A stretch of 64,000 bases of DNA, from NCBI RefSeq assembly GCF_014696225.1, contig NZ_JACJPV010000004.1, positions 62,001-126,000 of the forward strand, given 5' to 3'. The notes beneath the pieces were generated by a model. It ran no database searches, had not been told where the DNA came from, and worked only from the letters and a program-made list of their open reading frames with translations. Position numbers and translations under genes: made by a program. The stretch comes from Anabaena sp. FACHB-1237. GTDB lineage: Bacteria; Cyanobacteriota; Cyanobacteriia; Cyanobacteriales; Nostocaceae. This document shows positions 56,248-64,000 of this stretch, one piece after another (the first letter of the stretch is position 1; the number at the start of each line of letters is the position of its first letter).

Positions 56248-56841
56248 ATGGAAACCCTCACCTTAAACATACCTCCGGCAGTAGGTTTAACAGATGAGCA
56301 ATTTTATCAACTTTGCATTGCAAACGAACCCTGTCAGTTAGAACTTACCCAAACCGGAGAATTAATCATTATGCCTCCCACAGGTGGAGAAAGCGGAATT
56401 AGAAACTCAGATATTAACATAGAACTGGGTGTATGGAATCGTCAAACCAAATTAGGTAAAGTATTTGACTCTAGTACCGAGTTTAAACTACCCAGTGGTG
56501 CTTATCGCTGTCCCGATGCAGCTTGGGTAAAATTAGCACGTTGGGAGGCTTTAACTACAGAAGAGAAGAAACGTTTTCCTCCCCTTTGTCCTGATTTTGT
56601 GATTGAATTGCGATCGGAAACTGATAGTTTAGAAAAACTACGTACTAAAATGCGAGAATATAGAGATAATGGCGCACTTTTAGGTTGGTTACTTGATCCA
56701 CAAACACCCTTAGTAGAAATTTATCGTTATGGAAAAGATGTGGAAATTTTAAACTTTAATTTTGACAACCCACCAAAACTTTCTGGTGAAGATATTTTAC
56801 CTGGTTTTATTCTCGATTTACAAATAATTTTAAACCCATAA
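56248..56841 (+). CDS. Uma2 family endonuclease
   Basis: 197 aa, the family's normal length. Seen: QLELTQTGELIIMPPTGGESG, the first Asp in AYRCPDAAWVKLARWEAL, the Glu in FVIELRSETD, and LRTKMREYRDNGALLGWLLDP, then an end with GEDILPGFILDL. PD-(D/E)XK fold predicted. The ATG follows TTGGAG. One of three Uma2 genes in this window (also 38753 and the partial one at 63781). Confidence 0.93.
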   Translation: METLTLNIPPAVGLTDEQFYQLCIANEPCQLELTQTGELIIMPPTGGESGIRNSDINIELGVWNRQTKLGKVFDSSTEFKLPSGAYRCPDAAWVKLARWEALTTEEKKRFPPLCPDFVIELRSETDSLEKLRTKMREYRDNGALLGWLLDPQTPLVEIYRYGKDVEILNFNFDNPPKLSGEDILPGFILDLQIILNP

Positions 56842-56872
56842 ATTAAACCCATCAATTCTCAATTTAGCAATA

Positions 56873-57319
56873 ATGATTTCTCAGAAATCCATTCCCACTG
56901 GTCACCTCCGCAAAGTTCATCATATCGCTTTTAATGTGCAAAATATGGCCGCATCTCGCCATTTTTATGGTCATATTTTAGGCTTATATGAACTCACAGG
57001 AGATGAAGTAGACGCGACATTAAAAGAACTAGTTGCGGCAGGTAAAATCGCTAATTTTGTCACTCCTGATGGCACAATTATAGACTTATTTGGAGAACCA
57101 GAATTATTACCTCCCGATCCCGATCCTAGAAAGTCCTTTACTAGAGCATATCATTTAGCTTTTGACATTGATCCGCAATTATTTGATCAAGCATTAGCAG
57201 TCATTCAAGAAAATAATCTAGTCATTGCTTACGGACCTGTTACCCGCCCCACTGGCCGAGGAATTTACTTTTATGACCCCGATGGGTTTATAATAGAAAT
57301 TCGTTGTGATCCTCTTTAA
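56873..57319 (+). CDS. VOC family protein (glyoxalase/dioxygenase-like)
   Basis: 148 aa. Two beta-alpha-beta units: VHHIAFNVQNMAASRHFYGHILGLYE with a metal-ligand His, and AYHLAFDIDPQLFDQAL with the second His; the end IYFYDPDGFIIEI carries the last acidic ligand. So the metal site looks complete. Members include glyoxalase I, fosfomycin resistance enzymes and ring-cleaving dioxygenases; nothing selects among these. It follows the Uma2 gene by 31 bases. Confidence 0.88.
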   Translation: MISQKSIPTGHLRKVHHIAFNVQNMAASRHFYGHILGLYELTGDEVDATLKELVAAGKIANFVTPDGTIIDLFGEPELLPPDPDPRKSFTRAYHLAFDIDPQLFDQALAVIQENNLVIAYGPVTRPTGRGIYFYDPDGFIIEIRCDPL

Positions 57320-57350
57320 ATCAAACTACAAGCAAACCACAAACAAAACA

Positions 57351-57653
57351 ATGGACAAATTTATTCACGAAATTTTCAAATTTATTAATCAAGTAATTAC
57401 TAACCCACCAATTCCCCACGAACCCCATAAACAATCTTTAAAAAATTGGGCAATGTATTGTTTAAGAGATCGAGGTTTAATAGTAGTTTATGCCCAAAAT
57501 GCGGATTTTGCAGTTAAACTAAAAAACGGTGACAAATTATATTTTAAAGTTACCACTAATGCCGATGATATGGATAATTTGGATAATAAATTTAGTTGGA
57601 TAATTTGGGATAATGTCCATAAAACCATGAGTTTTATCCAACAATTTTTATAA
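57351..57653 (+). CDS. Hypothetical protein (100 aa)
   Basis: 100 aa from ATG 57351; the frame is open to 57306 inside the VOC gene. Reads MDKFIHEIFKFINQVI at the start, a middle GLIVVYAQNADFAVKLKNGDKLYFKVTTNA, and a Trp-rich end FSWIIWDNVHKTMSFIQQFL. No domain or signal recognised. It lies 31 bases after the VOC stop, and a double copy of the palindrome repeat follows. Confidence 0.6.
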   Translation: MDKFIHEIFKFINQVITNPPIPHEPHKQSLKNWAMYCLRDRGLIVVYAQNADFAVKLKNGDKLYFKVTTNADDMDNLDNKFSWIIWDNVHKTMSFIQQFL

Positions 57654-57667
57654 CCAAACTAATAAAT

Positions 57668-57724
57668 AAGATACCGGACTTCTTGTAAATAAGATACCGG
57701 ACTTCTTGAAGAAGTCCGGTATCT
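57668..57724. terminator. Palindrome of the ggacttctt family, copy 5, with duplicated left arm
   Basis: A full hairpin at 57692-57724 (outer pair atacc/ggtat) is preceded by a second left arm (57668-57684) as part of a 23-base direct repeat (taaataag... twice). It lies between the convergent ends of two genes. The right arm could pair with either left arm. Confidence 0.8.
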
Positions 57725-57726
57725 AG

Positions 57727-58527
57727 TTATGATGAACTTGTAGCAGTTACATCCGGTTTTTGAAATACCATATAATGTTGACTCGGTAATATTTCCTCTG
57801 TTTCTCGCCAAATTAAACCCACAGACTGCATTTCTTTAGTAATTTGTTCTTGGGTCATTTTATGTAATCTTTGTATAGGAATGAAAAAGTTTTCTCCCCG
57901 ATATTCCACTAATACTACTTTACCTCCCGGTTTTAATGATTTGATAATTCCTTGTATCATTTCTTGGGGATAAGCAAACTCATGATAAGTATTGACTATT
58001 AATGCTAAATCTACCGTATTACCTGGTAAATTAGGACTAGTTGGTACTCCTAAAACTGTCTCAATGTTAGTAATCTTCTGATTCTTTGCTAAAGCAGTAA
58101 TTTTATCTAACATTTGGTTTTGAATGTCTACAGCTAATACTTTTCCCTGGGGTAATAAAGGTGCAAGTCTAAATGTAAAATATCCCAGTCCCGTACCAAT
58201 ATCTGCTACTACATAATTGGGTTTTAAGTTTAGCAGTGCAATAACTTGATCAGGGTTTTCTTCTTTTTCTCGACTACTTCTTTGAAACCAATCTGCTTTT
58301 TTATATACTACAAATTTGGCAATTTCTCGTCCCATATAGATTTTACCAATACCATCAGGACTTTGATTTTTTTGCTGTATATAAGTTGGTGTTTTTTCTG
58401 GGGTTTTTTCTGTTGATGTTGTATCTGCTGTCGCTATGGAAATATTGGGATTAAATAATAATATTCCCACAGTAATCATCGCTATACAAATTAAATTGTA
58501 AAGGATTCTAATTCTTTTTCGCACCAT
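57727..58527 (-). CDS. Class I SAM-dependent methyltransferase with N-terminal signal/anchor
   Basis: 266 aa. Hydrophobic lead LYNLICIAMITVGILLFNPNISIATA (about 10-35) suggests export or membrane anchoring. The SAM-binding core is clear: YVVADIGTGLGYFTFRLAPLLPQGKVLAVDIQNQML, then DLALIVNTYHEFAYPQEMIQGIIKSLKPGGKVVLVEYRG. The first ATG (58527) overlaps the metallophosphoesterase end by 37 bases; the internal ATG at 58479 would avoid overlap but cut the hydrophobic lead. Such exported methyltransferases with a short acidic tail occur in bacteria; substrate unknown. Confidence 0.85.
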   Translation of the reverse strand: MVRKRIRILYNLICIAMITVGILLFNPNISIATADTTSTEKTPEKTPTYIQQKNQSPDGIGKIYMGREIAKFVVYKKADWFQRSSREKEENPDQVIALLNLKPNYVVADIGTGLGYFTFRLAPLLPQGKVLAVDIQNQMLDKITALAKNQKITNIETVLGVPTSPNLPGNTVDLALIVNTYHEFAYPQEMIQGIIKSLKPGGKVVLVEYRGENFFIPIQRLHKMTQEQITKEMQSVGLIWRETEEILPSQHYMVFQKPDVTATSSS

Positions 58528-60080
58528 TTACCCTCTATTAATTCTGTTACTAACGGTGTAATTATAAACTTAGCAGGAAATCCACTTTTTACATCTATTT
58601 TCACACAAGAATAGGGTTTTTTTCTGCTCGAACCTTCTCCAGTTCTTCCTACATATAATAATGAATCTGCTACTTTCCTGCTACTAGTATTAATACTAAC
58701 ATCTGTCATATCCCTAAATTCTTCCATCAACTCTTTACCCTCTACCCTTTGACGACGAGGACGACGACCTCCTCCACCGGATATAATATAATTAATAAAG
58801 GAGTCAGCGTGTCCTGTATCTACTGTTTTTAAATACTCTAAACAATGGGCATGGCCACTAAAAACTATGTCTACTAAAGGACGATTTTGATTAATCTTAC
58901 CTAAACTCTTTTGTACATCATCCAATACTTCTCGTAAACGATGACGCACGGCTAAAGTTTGTCCTTGTTTCCATTTACTCCCTTCTGTAACGTAGGGTGG
59001 ATGGTGTAAGAATAGGATTCTTCCTCTAACCTCTTTATTTCGCCAAGAAGCAATTAATTTTTCTTTAAACCATGTTAATTGCTCAAAATCAGTATCTTCA
59101 TTTGTATGCAATGCTAACTGTTTTTCCAGATCCAATTTTACCTCATTGAGTTGGTCTAATTTAGCACTTAAATCTGATAATTGTTGTAAGTCTTCTAATT
59201 TATCTGGGTTAAGTTGATCACACTGTTTTAATAATTGCAATTCTTCCTGGTCAATTTGATGACAACGTTTTTGTAATTCCATTCTATCAGCATTACTCAC
59301 TAATGGTAAAGGCGTATTAAAAGTGTTAGAATCCAGCGCGAAAAAATCAATTCCACCATAATTAAATGTATAATATCTATTGGGTAATCTAGTGAATTTA
59401 CCAGGTTGATAATGTAAGCATAGACTTCTATCATTTTGATTGTTATTTTTAGATGTATAATCTGTATAGTGCGATCGCAAATGATTCTCCAATTGCACAG
59501 GAGACATACTCCCTAAATAATCTAAAAAAGCCCTGGCAAAAGCATCTCCTTGATTTGAACCATGCCAACCAATCTCAATATCTTTATAGCTAAACATTTT
59601 TCGTAAATGTAAAGTTGGACCAGTTATGAAACGATATAATAAAGGTACATCATAGTAATCATGATTACCTAATACTGGTAGAATCGGTAGTTTAAACACC
59701 ATTTTATCATAATTAATACTTTGCGGATTTTCTCCACCTAGTAAAAACTCTCGATATGGTTCAATAAAATTACTTGGGTAATATTCACTAGAACCCACCA
59801 TATAAACTACATCACCAGTATGTAGGACAAAACGACAATCATCAAGATGATTTAGCATCATTTTAGCTACTTGACGTTGGGGATGATCTCCGTAATGAGG
59901 TTTAGTACCTGTATCACCCACCACTATAAATGAAAAATCTGGAGTTGTGGATTTCCCATCATCTAATATGAGGGAGGTTTGATCAATACCATGTTGTACA
60001 ATACAAGGATCTTGCCATCGTACTCGTTGTTTCATCTTTTGTATTTTTACAGGAATTGTAGGTTCAGAAATCAATTTCAT
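58491..60080 (-). CDS. Calcineurin-like metallophosphoesterase
   Basis: 529 aa. Motifs in order: IVVGDTGTKPH, VLHTGDVVY, LGNHDYY, ILFLHHPPY and SGHAHCLEYL, all metal-binding and intact. Between the third and fourth motifs lies an inserted coiled coil (about 260-320, e.g. RCHQIDQEELQLLKQCDQL), so the protein is longer than typical purple-acid or YkuE-like members. No signal peptide seen. Its 3' end overlaps the methyltransferase gene, suggesting an operon of two. Substrate unknown. Confidence 0.9.
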   Translation of the reverse strand: MKLISEPTIPVKIQKMKQRVRWQDPCIVQHGIDQTSLILDDGKSTTPDFSFIVVGDTGTKPHYGDHPQRQVAKMMLNHLDDCRFVLHTGDVVYMVGSSEYYPSNFIEPYREFLLGGENPQSINYDKMVFKLPILPVLGNHDYYDVPLLYRFITGPTLHLRKMFSYKDIEIGWHGSNQGDAFARAFLDYLGSMSPVQLENHLRSHYTDYTSKNNNQNDRSLCLHYQPGKFTRLPNRYYTFNYGGIDFFALDSNTFNTPLPLVSNADRMELQKRCHQIDQEELQLLKQCDQLNPDKLEDLQQLSDLSAKLDQLNEVKLDLEKQLALHTNEDTDFEQLTWFKEKLIASWRNKEVRGRILFLHHPPYVTEGSKWKQGQTLAVRHRLREVLDDVQKSLGKINQNRPLVDIVFSGHAHCLEYLKTVDTGHADSFINYIISGGGGRRPRRQRVEGKELMEEFRDMTDVSINTSSRKVADSLLYVGRTGEGSSRKKPYSCVKIDVKSGFPAKFIITPLVTELIEGKWCEKELESFTI

Positions 60081-60188
60081 GGTAGTTAATTACAGGGAAT
60101 CGAGAGGATAATTGTCAACTGCTATATTTATTATTCTATATTTTAAATCCTATATCCTGATGGATGATAGCTAATGTCTGATAGCTAA

Positions 60189-60674
60189 TTAGTCCAACAA
60201 ATTCCCAAATATATTATCTACTAACATCTTAGTTTTATTTTCCATTAAATGCCAATCTATTTCCCCATATTCATCTATTAAACTGGTATCAATTTCTGCT
60301 GTTCCCTGGATGGGATTATAATTAATAAAACAAACCTGATAACATAAATCCCATAAGTCTATACTCACTTTTTCCTCTTGACGTTGTAACAATAAATGAT
60401 ATCCTGGATGTGGGATGGGTAATGTGGTTAAAGTTGCTTTAATTTCCTCTACTTTTTCTGGAGTAGCATTTTCCATATCACGCAATAACTGAGTTACTAA
60501 AGTTTTTGTTTCATCACTAGTATTAGCAGGCCAAATTAATACATCTTGATAACTCCCTTTCCAGGAGGATATATCCAAATGTTTGCGAATATTATCCACT
60601 ACGCGAATAAAAGCAGGTTGCATCAGTAATTCGGCTTGTTGCCATGAGTTAGAATTAGTTATCTTAGGTAGCAT
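60189..60674 (-). CDS. Conserved hypothetical protein (161 aa)
   Basis: 161 aa, soluble, acidic. Reads MLPKITNSNSWQQAELLMQP, then ISSWKGSYQDVLIWP, PIPHPGYHLLLQRQ, and IDLWDLCYQVCFINYNP near the end, with a C-terminal helix ENKTKMLVDNIFGNLLD. The pattern of Trp, Tyr and Pro suggests a real, conserved cyanobacterial protein, but I know no function. It is transcribed away from the kinase gene, with 170 bases between start codons. Confidence 0.7.
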   Translation of the reverse strand: MLPKITNSNSWQQAELLMQPAFIRVVDNIRKHLDISSWKGSYQDVLIWPANTSDETKTLVTQLLRDMENATPEKVEEIKATLTTLPIPHPGYHLLLQRQEEKVSIDLWDLCYQVCFINYNPIQGTAEIDTSLIDEYGEIDWHLMENKTKMLVDNIFGNLLD

Positions 60675-60844
60675 TGCTAGTCAATCAGGATAGTAAATTA
60701 GGATACGAGTATGAAAATTAACCAATGGGTTTTTTTATTAAAAAACGTCACTTTTTATCTAAATCTTTTTTCAAGATAACTGATCTCAGGGAAGATTTAT
60801 TGATTAATATTATCAAATTAAACATTATTACTGGGGAGGGATAC

Positions 60845-62686
60845 ATGATCGGCAAGTTACTAGATCATCGCTACCAAGTTATTCGCATTTTGGCAACGGG
60901 AGGTTTTGGACAGACTTATATTGCCCAGGATACCAGAAGACCGGGTAATCCCATTTGTGTGGTTAAACATCTTCAACCTACTAATGCTGATCCTGATCTA
61001 TTTATCACGGCTAAACGTCTGTTTCAAACGGAAGCAGAAACTTTAGAAAAGCTAAGTAACCATCACCAAATACCACGACTTTTGGCTTATTTTGACGAAA
61101 ATCAAGAGTTTTTCTTGGTGCAAGAATTTATTGATGGACATACTCTCAATGAAGAATTTATTCCGGGACAACCTTGGAATGAAAATCAAGTTGTACAAAT
61201 GTTAATGGAAGTTTTAAATATTTTAATCTTTGTTCATGAACAGGGGGTAATTCATCGTGATATTAAACCTGATAATTTAATTCGTCGCGCTAGTGATTAT
61301 AAGTTAGTTTTGGTAGATTTTGGAGCAGTGAAACAGTTACGCTCTCCTTTGGTGTTAGCCGATGGACATACCACTTCTACTGTAGCAATTGGTACTCCTG
61401 GTTATATGCCTACTGAACAGGCACAGGGTAGACCGCGTCCTAGCAGTGATATTTATGGGTTAGGCATGATTGCTATTCAAGCGTTAACGGGTACTGCTGC
61501 AAGTAAGTTACAAGAAGATGCAGATACAGGAGAAATTCTTTGGCAACATTTACGTCCTATTAATGCCGATTTGGTGGCCGTTTTAACTAAGATGGTGCGT
61601 TATCATTTTAGGGAACGTTATCAAACAGCTAGGGAAGCGTTAGCGGCTTGTCAAGAGTTAATTAGTCTTGATCCAGAAATTTTTACTCCCATAGCATTAC
61701 CACAAGCAATTACTTATCAATCTCATCAAAATCATCAAGTTAGTGAAAATCATTCTAGTGAAAATAATCAAATTCTTATTTCTGAATTAAATCAAAGAAC
61801 GATCGCTGTTGCACCAGCTAATCCTATCAATTCTACATCATCTGTAACTGTGGCCGATGATAATAAACCTGATCCTTTACCGTTAATTGTGGGGTTGTTA
61901 TTGGCAGGAAGTACAGCAGCTTTATTTAATAGTTTTTATCCCTATACACAAAATTTGTTTACTGCGGTAAAAGCAGTTAATAATAAAAATGATTGTGTAG
62001 CTTTGGTTGCACCTAATTCTAATGTGCGTTCTGAACCAAGTGCGATTAATTCTGATAATATTTTAAAAACTGTGGGTGATGCTAGTGAATTTAATGTTAC
62101 TGGTAAACGCACTCAAAGGGGTTGGATAGAGTTAAAATTAAAGTCTAATCGTTTGGCTTGGGCTCATTCTGATGTTATTCTTAATAATCAACAATTAGTG
62201 AATTGTTTAAGAGATAAAGGTATTGCTTTTGAAACTATAAATGACAATAATCTAATTGTTAGTCGTCCTGTTCCTTCTGTACCACTAAAACCTGTGGTAG
62301 TAATTCCTAAACCTCAGCCATCACCAAAAACTGTGGAGGAAAAAAGGACTTTAGAAGCTGCGAGACAAAAGTTTGAATCAGGAGATTTATCAGGAGCGAT
62401 CGCTATATTAAAATCTATTCCAGGAGATGCTACTTCTAGTTTTCAAGAAACTATGAAAACAGTAAACCAATGGCAAAAAGATTGGGAAAAAGCGGAAGCA
62501 CTAGCTAATGAAATTAATAAGGCTATTGATAATGGTAAATGGGATCAAGTTTTATCTTATCGAGATCATCCTGAGAAGTTACCAAATATTAAATATTGGC
62601 GCGATAAGTTAGAACCTTTATTTAAACAAGCTGAGGAAAACTCTCAAAAGCCAAAAGCAGAGAAGGACGTGAAAGGTAAAAATTAG
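60845..62686 (+). CDS. Serine/threonine protein kinase with SH3-like domain
   Basis: 613 aa from ATG 60845, which follows gggagggat; the frame runs 40 codons higher but with no ribosome-binding site. The kinase domain is complete: glycine loop LATGGFGQTYIAQD (16-29), Lys41, HRDIKPDN (137-144), DFG (158-160), and APE-like IGTPGYMPTEQ. A hydrophobic segment (PLPLIVGLLLAGSTAALFNSF) places the kinase inside and a bacterial SH3-like domain (about 430-490, VRSEPSAIN, WIELKLKSNRLAWAH) outside. The C-terminus is a helical tail. It could sense an envelope signal. Confidence 0.95.
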   Translation: MIGKLLDHRYQVIRILATGGFGQTYIAQDTRRPGNPICVVKHLQPTNADPDLFITAKRLFQTEAETLEKLSNHHQIPRLLAYFDENQEFFLVQEFIDGHTLNEEFIPGQPWNENQVVQMLMEVLNILIFVHEQGVIHRDIKPDNLIRRASDYKLVLVDFGAVKQLRSPLVLADGHTTSTVAIGTPGYMPTEQAQGRPRPSSDIYGLGMIAIQALTGTAASKLQEDADTGEILWQHLRPINADLVAVLTKMVRYHFRERYQTAREALAACQELISLDPEIFTPIALPQAITYQSHQNHQVSENHSSENNQILISELNQRTIAVAPANPINSTSSVTVADDNKPDPLPLIVGLLLAGSTAALFNSFYPYTQNLFTAVKAVNNKNDCVALVAPNSNVRSEPSAINSDNILKTVGDASEFNVTGKRTQRGWIELKLKSNRLAWAHSDVILNNQQLVNCLRDKGIAFETINDNNLIVSRPVPSVPLKPVVVIPKPQPSPKTVEEKRTLEAARQKFESGDLSGAIAILKSIPGDATSSFQETMKTVNQWQKDWEKAEALANEINKAIDNGKWDQVLSYRDHPEKLPNIKYWRDKLEPLFKQAEENSQKPKAEKDVKGKN

Positions 62687-63007
62687 TATTTGGTGATTGG
62701 TAATGGGTAGAATTATTATTTTACTTGGAATGGTTTCTTTAGATTTTGGGATTAAGGACAGGGGAAACGCATTTAATTTTTACAATAGTTACAGAACAAA
62801 GTTTTAAACCATTGTTTATTTTTGTAACTATTCCAAGATAAAAGACTCTTTTCTTTTATTTTCTATAAAATCTAAAAAACTCCCAGCTAAATTTCCTTTA
62901 TGAAATTCCAAATATTTCTCTAATTAGATCAAAAATATAAGATTCAAAGTAACTGAAAAGGCTTAATGTCAGACAATTACCTAAAACTTTTTTGTAATTT
63001 CTTTTAA

Positions 63008-63139
63008 CCCACATTCCGCACCCCAAACTGTCACAGAGGGAAATTACGTAGATAAAAAATTAAAGGGAGCATCAAAACAAACATATAAAGTGAAAAAAGG
63101 CATTTTTGATCTGTGCCAGTTCAGGGTGCCGAATGTGGG
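63008..63139. mobile_element. MITE-like element with 29-bp inverted ends
   Basis: Left arm 63008-63036 and right arm 63111-63139 are complementary at 25 of 29 positions (cccacattc..gcaccc and gggtgccgaatgtggg). The core is AT-rich with no open frame. The size (132 bp) and ends fit a miniature inverted-repeat element, but no target duplication is obvious. Confidence 0.6.
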
Positions 63140-63188
63140 ATTTAATGTAGCTGTTTATTTGGTCATTGATTTAGCTATTCATTTAGCC

Positions 63189-63375
63189 GGGGAATAAATT
63201 CCCTGTCTCAAAGCTCAAGTCCGTTGAAACGGACTCACATTATATTACCAAAAAATTGAACTAAGTTAAAAATAAAATTTCTATTATTACCCAAAAATCA
63301 AAAAAAGAATAACATAAAAATCCAACTTAGTCGGTTTTAACCGACTTTAGCTATTAGACAGGGAATTTATTCCCC
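63189..63375. mobile_element. REP-doublet-like element with perfect 20-bp inverted ends
   Basis: ggggaataaattccctgtct (63189-63208) is the exact complement of 63356-63375. Just inside each end sits a hairpin: agtccgt-tgaa-acggact (63218-63235) and agtcggtt-tt-aaccgact (63329-63346). Each half is thus a similar unit of an end motif plus a hairpin, placed head to head about an AT-rich middle, as in paired REP elements or IS200/IS605-type ends. The two hairpins differ by paired changes. Confidence 0.7.
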
Positions 63376-63419
63376 CCTTTCAATCCTCTTATAATCAACT
63401 CTATTTTGTAACTATTTTA

Positions 63420-63752
63420 CAGCAGTTTCCGTTATTATGAAGTACAGATGTTAATGATAAAACCCTTGTAACACATGCATCTTGCTGTGTTCATAGTGTA
63501 CCTCATGTAGATGGAATGTGCTGTAAATCCAAACCTGCTTAACTAGCGATCGCATTATCAGCGTTTTCATCATCGTTCAGAACTATTGTGATTCTCTCAT
63601 TTCTTGCTTTCTGAATAATGAATTTTTTAATCATCTTGAATTTTCTTTTTCTTTCGGCATCTTTAGGAAACTTTACTTTCTCACATCACCCTCCTTTTAA
63701 TACTACTTCTTCTCATTAAGACTTTTGTACCTCATAATAACGGAAACTGCTG
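63420..63752. mobile_element. 333-bp MITE with 26-bp terminal inverted repeats and TA flanks
   Basis: Left end 63420-63445 and right end 63727-63752 match at 25 of 26 bases (cagcagtttccg...). TA stands directly outside both ends (63418-63419 and 63753-63754), the target duplication of IS630/mariner-type elements. Inside, the minus strand has an open frame of about 49 codons (63539-63685) reading EKVKFPKDAERKRKF, IIQKARNERITIVLNDDE, after AGGAGG but with no proper start. No transposase is present, so it would be non-autonomous. Confidence 0.75.
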
Positions 63753-63780
63753 TAAGAAGATTTTTACGGCGTTTCTATAA

Positions 63781-64000
63781 TTAAAAAGACAATTCTTGAA
63801 ATAAATCTGTTAAAGGAAGATGAAAATTAGGAATAACATCTTCTCCATCAAGACTGTCTTCCAGTTGCAAAAGTTGTGATGGTTTAGGTTTACGATAAAC
63901 TAATACACATTCTTCATCTGGCAAAATTACCCATGCTAAACGAGTTCCATTTTCAAAATATTCCACTAATTTAGTATGAATTTCCTCAAAAGTGTTATTA
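63781..64000 (-). CDS. Uma2 family endonuclease, C-terminal part (runs off the window)
   Basis: Last 73 codons of a gene whose 5' end lies beyond the right edge. The visible part reads NTFEEIHTKLVEYFENGTRL, then AWVILPDEECVLVYRKPKPSQLL and DGEDVIPNFHLPLTDLFQEL. This is the C-terminal half of Uma2 proteins (KLxEYFxxGxRxVWxIDP pattern followed by a GEDVIPGF-like end). The GTG at 63966 is an internal Val codon, not a start. The MITE ends 28 bases from its stop. Confidence 0.85.
   Translation of the reverse strand, partial: NNTFEEIHTKLVEYFENGTRLAWVILPDEECVLVYRKPKPSQLLQLEDSLDGEDVIPNFHLPLTDLFQELSF

Larger units (their letters stand above)
62687..63780. other. 1.1-kb gene-free stretch with stacked inverted-repeat elements
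   Basis: No credible complete gene. It holds a hairpin at 62784-62832 (arms aatagttaca and tgtaactatt) after the kinase gene and three different elements with inverted ends (63008-63139, 63189-63375, 63420-63752), each listed separately. The third contains a short coding-like frame on the minus strand. Confidence 0.75.

Overview
The window is about 64 kb of AT-rich chromosome from a cyanobacterium, most likely a filamentous Nostocales species (Anabaena/Dolichospermum/Aphanizomenon-like). Three things point there: many HIP1 octamers (GCGATCGC, e.g. 53818-53825), heptameric short tandem repeats between genes (tgatagc, ggagtca, actccgc), and a gene set with cyanobacterial AbrB, the split cyanobacterial ATP synthase operon with b and b', LL-diaminopimelate aminotransferase, system II cytochrome c biogenesis and a cytochrome c6-like protein. 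The genus is an inference; no rRNA or tRNA gene was seen.

Layout. 0-17 kb is mostly housekeeping: an HNH nuclease, a ribbon-helix-helix protein, a START-like protein, a nuclease-TPR fusion, a TonB-like protein, a Na+/H+ antiporter, an AbrB regulator, then Rrf2-cbiB-pyrR-ccdA-ccs1 on the plus strand and a GNAT-ruvX-DUF3727-yqeG cluster on the minus strand. 17-27 kb is more accessory: a 50-bp tandem repeat array, an ArsR regulator, an XPB-type helicase overlapping a Bax1-type (DUF790) nuclease, a class III adenylate cyclase, ygfZ with a convergent 2Fe-2S protein, a stretch of gene debris, a VapB-like antitoxin whose toxin gene has an in-frame stop, and an HNH protein. 27-33 kb is the atp operon (atpI-atpB-atpE-atpF'-atpF-atpH-atpA-atpG, minus strand).

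34-37 kb carries a lone potC and a two-gene module: a coiled-coil ABC/SMC-like ATPase followed, with a 4-base overlap, by a Toprim-like protein. This is the best candidate for a poorly described defence system. 37-48 kb holds dapL, a Uma2 protein, the MoxR-DUF58-DUF4129-DUF4350 cluster, a NADAR protein and a TPR-CHAT protease. 48-64 kb holds tex, small membrane proteins, a cytochrome c6-like gene with an aldo/keto reductase, a second conflict-type pair (P-loop ATPase plus TPR protein), Uma2, VOC, methyltransferase, metallophosphoesterase and Ser/Thr kinase genes, and a 1.1-kb gene-free stretch holding three different inverted-repeat (MITE/REP-like) elements.

Repeats stand out. A palindrome family (core ggacttctt..aagaagtcc) occurs five times, each time at the 3' end of genes, with paired compensatory changes in the stems. 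Heptamer arrays sit in many spacers, including one inside the atp operon. Start sites were moved inward from the longest open frame where a ribosome-binding site or the family's usual N-terminus argued for it; this is stated per gene. All function calls come from reading motifs by eye; no database search was possible.
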